30,664 nucleotides of DNA. It comes from CALXSC01 sp964493475 (lineage in GTDB: Bacteria > Pseudomonadota > Alphaproteobacteria > Rickettsiales > UBA1997). Both the position numbers and the translations under genes were made by a program. The stretch lies in NCBI GenBank assembly GCA_964493475.1, contig CAZBNS010000007.1:1-30664 (forward strand). The letters are read 5' to 3'. This document shows positions 24,768 through 30,664 of the stretch, one piece after another. Each line of letters begins with the position of its first letter. The first letter of the stretch is position 1. The notes under the pieces were generated by a model. The model was not told the origin of the DNA and searched no databases. It saw only the letters and a list, made by a program, of their open reading frames with translations.

Positions 24768-27515
24768 CTACATCTCTCCCAAATTATCCCCTACCCCAAC
24801 ATCAACTTCCAACTTAACTTGCCAGTTAACTACATTTTCCATAGCGTCTTTAACAAGCTTTGAAACTTCCGCAACCTCATTTTCAGGGCATTCCAATACT
24901 AATTCATCATGTATTTGCAAAATCATTTTAGATTTATAAGTTTTTAATTTCTTGCTTAAATTAATCATTGCCACCTTAAGAATATCTGCTGCAGTTCCTT
25001 GAATTGGAGCATTAATCGCCAATCTTTCCAAATTACCTCTAAATATCGGTTTTGCGTTGACAATGTCAATATTTATTTTTCTACCAAATAAAGTTTTTGT
25101 GAAATTATTTTTTTTGGCAAAGTCTTTTGCACTTTCTATATATTCTTTAACTTCTGGATAAGTTTCAAAATAATTTTTCAAATATTCTTTTGCCTCATCG
25201 CTTGTAGAATTAATCCTTTTTGCTAAACCATAAGGACCTGTTCCGTAAATAATGCTAAAATTTATCGCTTTCGCTATTCGCCTCATATCCGATGTTATGT
25301 TTGCCTCGGGAACCTTAAAAACTTTGCTTGCTGTAGTAGTATGAATATCTTTCTTTGCCAAAAAAAATTCTTTTAAGTTTTTAACATTTTGATAATTCGC
25401 AATAATTCTCAATTCAGCTTGTTTGTAGTCTGCAGCGACCAATTTATACCCATTTTTCGCCACAAATGCGGATCTAATTTTTCCGCCAGCTTCTGTCTTT
25501 ATTGGAATATTCTGCAAATTAGGATCCGAAGAACTTAGCCTGCCAGTTATTACATCAGTATTTGAATATGTAGTATGAATTCTATTGTCTTTATCAACCA
25601 TCGTTGGAAGAACGTCAGTATAGGTATTTTTTAGCTTGGTATAATGCCGCCACATCAATATTTTTGTGCATATTTCACAACCCTTATCCGCCAGCTCTTC
25701 CAATATATCTATGCTAGTTGAGTAATTTCCAGTTTTTGATTTCTTGCTGCCGACATAGCCAAGTTTTTCAAACAAAATATAAGATAATTGTTTTGGAGAG
25801 CCTATGTTAAATTCTTCGCCCGCTATTTTATATATATCTTTTTCTAGATATTTGCTGTGATTTTCAAATTCTTTTGACAGCTCTTTCATTTTTTTAATAT
25901 CAATTTTTATACCTTCAATCTCCATATCTGCAAGAATTTGAGTCATTGGCCTTTCGACATCTTCATAAATTGATGTTAAATTTTGACTTGATATTTCCTG
26001 TTTTAGCTTTATATATAAAGGGTTAAATGCCTCTATAATAAAACAAGAAATTTCAAAAAGATTATTTTTTAAATCAACATTTTTTAGTTTTTTTTCTAAA
26101 TTTCTTAAAATCTCAATTTTTTCCTCTATTGACAGCTTTTTATATTCCTGCTTGGAATGCCAAGTATTATCAGCTCTTAATTGTTTTTCAATAATCACAG
26201 AAAGCAAATTGTCATACAAGCCATTATTATCAATATAATTTAGAACCTCTATATCTTCAAAATTATTTATTAAAATACCAAATTGATGTAAAATTTTTAT
26301 TTGTCTTTTTACATCAAAACCAATTTTTAATATTTTATCATTTTCAAAAATGTTTTTAAAATCATTAATTACATTTTTAAAATCAAATCCAGCATTTTTA
26401 TTTGTAAATAAATCACCAAAATCTTGAGATATTTTCAAAAAATAAATTTTATCATCAATTGAAAAAGTTAAAGACAAAATATCATTATTTTCAGAAAAAA
26501 TATTAAAATAAAACTTTTCTTTAACATTAGCTAGTATTTTAACCAATTCTTGAGTATTTTTGATTTCTATGTGCGTATTTTCGGCAAAATCTTTTTTATT
26601 AATAATTTCACTATTTGCCTTATCATTATCATCAAATAAACTACATTCACAACCGACGCAATTAAAGGCTTGCTCCAGACCCTTAACCATTGAATTAAAC
26701 TCTTGTTTTTTCAAAAATGCCAATAAAGTTTTTGGATCATACTGTTTAAATTGCAAATCATTCAAAGCATATCCCGTATCAACATTTTCATCAAGAGTTA
26801 TTAATTTCTTTGACAAAATAGCATTATCTTTATTTTCAATTAAAACTTCCCTTCTTTTGTTTTGTTTTATTTCATCCAAATGTTCCAAAAGATTTTCAAG
26901 CGTTTGATATTTTTCAATTAGTTCAGCAGCCGTTTTAGGACCAACACTTGGAACACCAGGCACATTATCAGAACTATCTCCAGTCAAACTCAAAACATCA
27001 AGCACTTGTCTTGGCGAAACTCCCCATTTTTCCTTGACCTTAGCCGCATCCACAAACTCATTTTTCATTCCATCAAACATCAAAACTTTGTCATCAACCA
27101 GCTGCATTAAATCCTTATCAGACGAAACAATGATAACATCAAATCCATCACTTTCAGCTTTTTTCGCAAATGTCGCAATAATATCATCAGCCTCATATCC
27201 AATTTTTTCCAACGACATAATATTCAATGTCTTAACCAATTCTCTGACAAGAGAAAACTGAGGCTTTAATTCTGGAGGACAAGGCGGCCTATTTGCCTTA
27301 TATTGTTCATAAATTTTATTTCTAAAAGTCTTCTCACCCGTATCAAAAACAACAGCTATATGCGTATAGTCAATTTCCGTAATAATCTTAATCAGCATTC
27401 TTGAAAAACCATACAAAGCATTTACCGGAGTTCCATCGCTTCTAGTTAATCCTTTAATAGCAAAAAACGCCCTGAATAGAAAACTATAACCATCAATCAA
27501 AACTAATTTTTTCAT
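24768..27515 (-). CDS. polA: DNA polymerase I, with degenerate proofreading domain
   Basis: Pol I fills gaps and removes RNA primers. The 915-residue protein has the N-terminal 5'-3' flap exonuclease (about 1-290: DGYSFLFRAFFAI, YEADDIIATFAKKA, SLTGDSSDNVPGVPSVGPKTA). It also has a full polymerase domain (about 530-915). Motif A is DYKQAELR (about 695), motif B is RRIAKAINFSIIYGTGPYGL (about 742), and motif C is QIHDELVLECP (about 865). The middle section (about 310-500) aligns in position with the 3'-5' exonuclease but lacks its metal ligands. The expected DTET is NIFS, the KxGxNxKYD region is KIGFDVKRQ, and no YAAEDA segment is seen. Proofreading is therefore probably lost, as in several bacterial Pol I enzymes. 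Motif A differs from the usual DYSQIELR. Confidence 0.95.
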   Translation of the reverse strand: MKKLVLIDGYSFLFRAFFAIKGLTRSDGTPVNALYGFSRMLIKIITEIDYTHIAVVFDTGEKTFRNKIYEQYKANRPPCPPELKPQFSLVRELVKTLNIMSLEKIGYEADDIIATFAKKAESDGFDVIIVSSDKDLMQLVDDKVLMFDGMKNEFVDAAKVKEKWGVSPRQVLDVLSLTGDSSDNVPGVPSVGPKTAAELIEKYQTLENLLEHLDEIKQNKRREVLIENKDNAILSKKLITLDENVDTGYALNDLQFKQYDPKTLLAFLKKQEFNSMVKGLEQAFNCVGCECSLFDDNDKANSEIINKKDFAENTHIEIKNTQELVKILANVKEKFYFNIFSENNDILSLTFSIDDKIYFLKISQDFGDLFTNKNAGFDFKNVINDFKNIFENDKILKIGFDVKRQIKILHQFGILINNFEDIEVLNYIDNNGLYDNLLSVIIEKQLRADNTWHSKQEYKKLSIEEKIEILRNLEKKLKNVDLKNNLFEISCFIIEAFNPLYIKLKQEISSQNLTSIYEDVERPMTQILADMEIEGIKIDIKKMKELSKEFENHSKYLEKDIYKIAGEEFNIGSPKQLSYILFEKLGYVGSKKSKTGNYSTSIDILEELADKGCEICTKILMWRHYTKLKNTYTDVLPTMVDKDNRIHTTYSNTDVITGRLSSSDPNLQNIPIKTEAGGKIRSAFVAKNGYKLVAADYKQAELRIIANYQNVKNLKEFFLAKKDIHTTTASKVFKVPEANITSDMRRIAKAINFSIIYGTGPYGLAKRINSTSDEAKEYLKNYFETYPEVKEYIESAKDFAKKNNFTKTLFGRKINIDIVNAKPIFRGNLERLAINAPIQGTAADILKVAMINLSKKLKTYKSKMILQIHDELVLECPENEVAEVSKLVKDAMENVVNWQVKLEVDVGVGDNLGEM

Positions 27516-27797
27516 AGAATAAAGAACATTATCTAATTTTAATTTAACTTATATTTTAAATTTGTCTATTAAAAAATAGTTTTTTAAGGGCTATATATTT
27601 TGAGAACGAGAAGTGTATGAAGCAGCAAAGAAAACTAGCAACATATAAAACTTAATATAGTGGGTAATAAAATTTGACTGCTTATTTCCAGCCGTTAGTT
27701 CCTTGTAGGGAAAACTATACAACAAAATATATTAGACCTGTTGCATTTTATATTTTAATTAATATATAGAAATTAGGTTTAACATTTTTTTAAAAAA
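27516..27797. other. Intergenic region between divergent polA and the membrane Hsp20-like gene
   Basis: No gene is seen in this AT-rich stretch of 282 bases. It contains a possible hairpin (TTTCC near 27686 with GGAAA near 27710) whose sequence recalls the stem of the dispersed repeats at 15762 and 17945. A string ATATTAGACCTRTTG, near 27727, recurs near 12709. It should hold promoters for both flanking genes, but none is clear. Confidence 0.4.
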
Positions 27798-28478
27798 ATG
27801 ATTGAAAAAGTTAATGAATGTATAAAAAAATACAAAACGAAGATTGATATTAAAATACTTTTAATAGTTATTTTATTAGTTGTGATTTGTGTTATGCAGT
27901 TTGATCAAAATAAAAAAATAGAAAAACTGTCAAAAGAGATTGCTATTAGCAATATAACAAACGCCGAAAGGTTTGAACGCAGATTAAAAAAAGATAACAA
28001 AGAGTTTAGAAAAGAGTTTATCGGAGAAATTAGAAGAGAATTTTTTAATACTTTAAATGAAGAAATAAGAGAGATGGGTTTATTAAGAGAAAGAATTGCA
28101 GAGGAAACAAACAGATATTTTGATAATAACAATTTAGAAACAAAAATACCAAATAATGTAGCGCCATCAAATAATAAAAATAGCATAAGTTTTGAATTAA
28201 AATCTGAAGAAAAATATGATGAAAAGCAAAAAATTTATACTTTAAATATTATTTTACCAAAAGATCTCAATGAACAAGACGTTGATATATCCATTAATAA
28301 TAGCATATTATATGTAAAAGCTTTGAAAAATAAAACCACAAACAATAAAAACAAACAAATTAAAGATGATTTTTCTTTATTAAAAGTCGTACGTTTACCA
28401 AATACAAAAGCCACTACAGGAGATATTAAAAAAACATTTGGCAACAGAAAATTAACAATAGTCATTCCTATTATATAA
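27798..28478 (+). CDS. Membrane-anchored alpha-crystallin/Hsp20-like domain protein
   Basis: Small heat-shock proteins hold unfolding proteins through an alpha-crystallin domain. This 226-residue protein starts with a short cytoplasmic stretch and one hydrophobic segment (about 19-38, IKILLIVILLVVICVMQF). A charged helical, probably coiled-coil region follows (about 39-115). The C-terminal domain (about 128-226) has the Hsp20 pattern: FELKSEEKYDEKQKIYTLNI, KDLNEQDVDISINNSILYVKA, SLLKVVRLP, and KKTFGNRKLTIVIP. The last corresponds to the A-x-x-x-n-G-x-L-x-I-x-x-P signature. A transmembrane anchor is unusual for sHSPs. With the N-terminus in the cytoplasm the domain would face the periplasm. 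The Shine-Dalgarno sequence is poor. Its job is unknown; a membrane or periplasmic holdase is plausible. Confidence 0.75.
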   Translation: MIEKVNECIKKYKTKIDIKILLIVILLVVICVMQFDQNKKIEKLSKEIAISNITNAERFERRLKKDNKEFRKEFIGEIRREFFNTLNEEIREMGLLRERIAEETNRYFDNNNLETKIPNNVAPSNNKNSISFELKSEEKYDEKQKIYTLNIILPKDLNEQDVDISINNSILYVKALKNKTTNNKNKQIKDDFSLLKVVRLPNTKATTGDIKKTFGNRKLTIVIPII

Positions 28479-28548
28479 TTATATATAAAGGTTCCGCTAT
28501 TTAAATAGCTGTAATTCTTAGGTTAACATGTTCTGTCATATATCATAC

Positions 28549-28581
28549 CCTCCCTTTATCAACATAACTGACAAAGGGAGG
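28549..28581. terminator. Bidirectional terminator hairpin
   Basis: CCTCCCTTT (28549-28557) pairs perfectly with AAAGGGAGG (28573-28581) across a 15-base loop, followed by CTATTTTAATT on the + strand and TA-rich sequence on the other. It sits between the convergent Hsp20-like and 88-codon genes and would serve both. Confidence 0.75.
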
Positions 28582-28595
28582 CTATTTTAATTATA

Positions 28596-28862
28596 TTAAT
28601 TCAATTCTTTAATTATCATATTTAATCTATTTAACTTTTTCTCATAACCATATTTAAGTTTTTGAGTCTTAAGTAGAAAAGAAATTATGTTTTTTAGTTT
28701 AACTAAGTTTTCTTCATTATTTAATTTATTATTTGCATAAAAAAGAACTATATTCTTTTTTATTTCAAATAATTTTAAATTGATTGAATTATTTTCTTCA
28801 ACCTTATTTTTTCGTAATTGATTGCTATTAAGTTTATTTACTCTTTCAATCAGTTCTTCCAT
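28596..28862 (-). CDS. Small helical hypothetical protein, 88 residues
   Basis: I do not recognise the product. It is rich in Lys, Asn, Leu and Glu, has no Cys, no signal peptide and no membrane segment. It looks entirely helical with heptad-like leucines (MEELIERVNKLNSNQ; KLKNIISFLLKTQKLKYGYE; LNRLNMIIKELN). This is compatible with a small coiled-coil or regulatory protein. A good Shine-Dalgarno sequence (GAGGT, about 6 bases before the ATG) supports the start. It lies immediately downstream of the candidate small RNA and its terminator-like hairpin on the same strand, so readthrough of that hairpin may control it. It ends at a strong hairpin shared with the convergent gene. Confidence 0.7.
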   Translation of the reverse strand: MEELIERVNKLNSNQLRKNKVEENNSINLKLFEIKKNIVLFYANNKLNNEENLVKLKNIISFLLKTQKLKYGYEKKLNRLNMIIKELN

Positions 28863-28885
28863 TTTTTACCTCAAATTTTATTAAT

Positions 28886-28917
28886 AAAAATCGCACTATC
28901 AAAAATTGAAAAGTGCG
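28886..28917 (-). terminator. Terminator-like hairpin at the 3' end of small RNA copy B
   Basis: On the - strand CGCACT (28912-28917) pairs with AGTGCG (28892-28897), followed by ATTTTTATT. Its first arm overlaps bases that also form the closing stem of the RNA (AAAGTG with CACTTT), so the two structures exclude each other. The 88-codon gene starts about 24 bases beyond. Confidence 0.6.
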
Positions 28918-29062
28918 GAGGTTCAAACAACTGATCTCTTCAGCTCTTATAGTCTTTTAATTTATACGGATATAAATTATTATAACCATAAGCCTCCGCT
29001 TTTTAACGGAGATTTAAGAAACAGAGATTCTGGTGTTTGAAACCATCACTTTGCCCGTAGGC
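28886..29062 (-). ncRNA. Candidate structured small RNA, copy B
   Basis: Read on the - strand, it starts with a GCC-UACG-GGC hairpin (29051-29064, a UNCG-type loop). The closing stem AAAGTG/CACTTT (about 29047-29052 with 28910-28915) encloses the GATGG/CCTCCG internal loop. TTCAAAC pairs with GTTTGAA (28922-28928 with 29035-29041). Inner helices are ATCTCT/AGAGAT (28934-28939 with 29023-29028), an 8-bp helix (28946-28953 with 28985-28992) capped by AATTTATA-TCCG-TATAAATT (28959-28978, + strand bases TATA-CGGA-TATA), and CTCCG/CGGAG (about 28994-29012). The helices match those of the copy at 22598-22786 by position, with compensatory base changes. It could be a trans-acting RNA or a switch-like leader for the 88-codon gene. 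A 6S-type RNA was considered, but no diagnostic feature was found. Confidence 0.68.
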
Positions 29063-29068
29063 AATATC

Positions 29069-29097
29069 ATTATTAATTATTTAGTTTTACTTGTCAA
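29069..29097 (-). promoter_or_regulatory. Predicted promoter of small RNA copy B
   Basis: TTGACA (29092-29097) and AATAAT (29069-29074) lie on the - strand with a 17-base spacer, the same arrangement as upstream of the copy at 22598-22786. The predicted start is at the base of the UNCG hairpin. Confidence 0.7.
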
Positions 29098-29186
29098 TAA
29101 TAAAAATGTTGCTGTCATACCCAACACCACGAGAATGCGAAATAAAATTGTCTCAGATGTGTTTGGACTTGGATATAATAAAATTA

Positions 29187-29214
29187 TTGACAGTTATTTT
29201 AAAAAAAATACTAT
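29187..29214 (+). promoter_or_regulatory. Predicted folD promoter
   Basis: TTGACA (29187-29192) and TACTAT (29209-29214) are spaced by 16 bases, placing the start about 17 bases before the folD ATG. No strong Shine-Dalgarno sequence lies in this short leader. Confidence 0.5.
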
Positions 29215-29237
29215 TTTAAAAAATAAACGCTTATTCT

Positions 29238-30116
29238 ATGGAACAAAAATTAATTAGTGGTGTCGCTTTATCAAATCAAATAAAAGAAGAGTTGGCAGTA
29301 AAAATATCGGAAATCTCTAAAAAATATAATAAAATTCCAGGCTTAGCAGTTGTGATAGTGGGAAGTAATCCTGCAAGTCAAGTTTATGTTAAAAATAAAG
29401 AGAAAGCATGTGAAAAGTGCGGCATAAAATCATTAAAATGCGAGCTTCCGGAAAACGTGTCAGAAAAAGAATTGCTTGAATTAATTGATAAATTGAATAA
29501 AGACGAAAATATTAATGGAATTTTAGTCCAGCTTCCGCTTCCAAAGCATATAAATGAGGAAAAAATAATGAATTCAATTTCTGCGGAAAAAGATGTTGAT
29601 TGTTTTAATCCAATTAATATAGGCAATATGTCTATTGGAAATTATGATTTTGATAAATCGTTGCTTCCTTGCACTCCAAAAGGCTGCATTAAGCTAATTA
29701 AAAGTGTTTTGTCAGATAAGTTGGATGGCAAAAAAGTTTGTGTGGTCGGCAGATCAAACATAGTTGGAAAACCTGTGGCACAGTTGCTTTTGAAGGAAAA
29801 TTGCACATTAAAAACGGTTCATAGCAAAACGGAAAATTTAAAAAATGAAACTAGTTGGGCGGATATTTTAGTCGTTGCAATGGGAAAACCAAAATTTATT
29901 AAAAAAGATATGGTTAAGGACGGTGCAATAGTGATAGATGTTGGTATGAATAGGACAGAAAGTGGGTTATGCGGCGATGTGGATTTAGATGAGGTAATTG
30001 ATAAAGTAAGGAATATAACGCCAGTTCCCGGTGGTGTAGGACCAATGACTGTAGCATGCTTGATGGAGAATGTTTTTAACGCTTTTTTAAAACAAAATAA
30101 AATTGAAATTAAGTAG
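29238..30116 (+). CDS. folD: Bifunctional methylenetetrahydrofolate dehydrogenase / methenyltetrahydrofolate cyclohydrolase
   Basis: FolD interconverts 5,10-methylene- and 10-formyl-tetrahydrofolate with NADP, feeding purine, thymidylate and formyl-Met synthesis. The 292-residue length is normal. Catalytic YVKNK places Tyr50 and Lys54. NGILVQLPLPKHI and CTPKGCIKLI are the substrate-site signatures. The Rossmann part has VVGRSNIVGKPVAQLLL, and ITPVPGGVGPMTVACLMENV is the C-terminal signature. The gene is complete and stands alone. It is divergent from the candidate small RNA, with about 140 bases between the two starts that hold both promoters. Confidence 0.97.
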   Translation: MEQKLISGVALSNQIKEELAVKISEISKKYNKIPGLAVVIVGSNPASQVYVKNKEKACEKCGIKSLKCELPENVSEKELLELIDKLNKDENINGILVQLPLPKHINEEKIMNSISAEKDVDCFNPINIGNMSIGNYDFDKSLLPCTPKGCIKLIKSVLSDKLDGKKVCVVGRSNIVGKPVAQLLLKENCTLKTVHSKTENLKNETSWADILVVAMGKPKFIKKDMVKDGAIVIDVGMNRTESGLCGDVDLDEVIDKVRNITPVPGGVGPMTVACLMENVFNAFLKQNKIEIK

Positions 30117-30664
30117 ATTTGTTTATTTTAATAACGCAGCATAGCCCGCCTTATGATTTAAATTTCTCTAACCATTCCATTTTGAGTAGTCTTTCCTTAC
30201 TAATATGAATATTTGGATTACAAATTAATAATCCCAGTCCTGTCATCGCTCTTAATTTTGTCGTTGATACCAGCCCCAACACTAGTCCTGTCATTACCAG
30301 GGTAGATTTTGTTAACAAACAAAGTTTCATAGTCCTGTCATTACCAGGGTAGATTTTGTTAACGAGCGAAGCCGCCGCCTCCCTCCGCAGTCTTGTCATT
30401 ACCAGGCTAGATTTTGTTAACGAAGAAAGCCCTCCACAGTGCTGTCATTATAGGCTAGATTTTGAGACAAAGTTGTTGACAAAAGCACGGATTCCCCCTC
30501 CTCAGCTCTGTCATTACCACGTAGATTTTGTTAATAAACGAAGCCCTCCGCAGTCCTGTCATTACCAGGGTAGATTTTGTTAACGAGCGAAGCCGCCTCC
30601 TCCCTACGCAGTCCTGTCATTACCAGGCTAGATTTTGTTAACGAGCGAAGCGAGTATTACAAAA
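30117..30664. repeat. Array of dispersed repeat units at the right end
   Basis: Past a non-coding lead-in (30117-30235), units of 47-66 bases start at 30236 (degenerate), 30284, 30331, 30389, 30438, 30504, 30552 and 30610. The conserved core reads AGTCCTGTCATTACCAGG, then GTAGATTTTGTTAAC, followed by variable ends such as GAGCGAAGCCGCC and CCTCCGC. Unit lengths vary and the differences are scattered, unlike a CRISPR array. Open frames here are by-products of the repeats. The last unit runs to the end of the window. Confidence 0.9.

Noticed and set aside
28886..29062. Assignment of the structured RNA as 6S RNA
   Set aside because: The length and rod-like closing stem are compatible, but I could not identify the conserved central bubble, and three copies with a UNCG or short 5' hairpin are not typical. 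It is left as an open alternative.
29033..29257. 74-codon open frame on the + strand before folD
   Set aside because: It overlaps the small RNA, both promoters and the folD start, and has an unlikely composition.
30151..30399. 82-codon open frame on the - strand
   Set aside because: The first two thirds are repeat sequence. The last part (ICNPNIHISKERLLKMEWLE) looks somewhat protein-like and might be a gene remnant, but it is too short to support.
30356..30583. 75-codon open frame on the + strand
   Set aside because: It is a translation of the repeat array (the string DFVN recurs with each unit), with no Shine-Dalgarno sequence and no independent coding signal.
30236..30664. CRISPR array at the right end
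   Set aside because: Unit lengths vary from 47 to 66 bases, there are no uniform unique spacers, differences are scattered through the units, no cas genes are near, and an inverted copy lies at the other end.

Overview
The window is AT-rich, gene-dense bacterial chromosome, most likely from a host-associated or reduced-genome alphaproteobacterium. The support is a small secreted protein with the SH3_4-type tandem SH3 layout typical of Alphaproteobacteria, an outer-membrane OprP/O-type porin and an OpgB-like periplasmic phosphoglycerol transferase (so a Gram-negative cell), an alphaproteobacterial-style AspRS, and an initiator tRNA with an encoded CCA. The two ends of the window carry the same dispersed repeat in opposite orientation and there is an N run at 5426-5435. 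It therefore looks like a complete draft or metagenome contig that broke in repeats.

Layout, left to right. Repeat end (1-65), porin (-), a candidate small RNA (about 1374-1481, -), and cysS (-). A 126-codon unknown gene (+) is followed by a promoterless, partly frameshifted cassette (+). This faces the 3' end of a 7.9-kb gene (-) for a secreted, Cys-rich 2618-residue protein, preceded by a 69-codon gene. Next come dnaB and ugd (- operon), aspS (-), opgB-like and SH3 genes (- operon), and rsmJ and coaX (- operon). A glmS 5' fragment (+) is fused to a 5'-truncated IS1-family element, followed by a second candidate small RNA, a DEAD-box helicase, tRNA-fMet and polA (all -). The right part holds a membrane-anchored alpha-crystallin-domain protein (+), an 88-codon gene with a third candidate small RNA upstream (-), folD (+), and an array of at least seven copies of the end repeat.

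Two things stand out. First, the cassette at 3856-4509 and the 3' part of the giant gene share inverted arms with 184 identical bases, followed by different Cys-rich tails. Recombination between the arms would exchange the C-terminus of the giant surface protein in frame, as in a shufflon. Second, three intergenic loci on the - strand share a promoter (TTGACA, 17-base spacer, AAT-rich -10 box), a short 5' hairpin, a GATGG...CCTCCG internal loop and an end that could terminate transcription. In the two longer copies the helices are kept by compensatory changes and the first hairpin is capped by a UNCG tetraloop. I do not recognise this RNA family.

Most other genes are housekeeping functions in translation, replication, cofactors and envelope. 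Oddities among them are a DNA polymerase I whose proofreading residues appear lost, a DEAD-box protein with DEMD and HRIGRCSR motifs, and an initiator tRNA with an A-U pair where the first of the three conserved G-C pairs is expected. All comparisons were made by eye without database searches.
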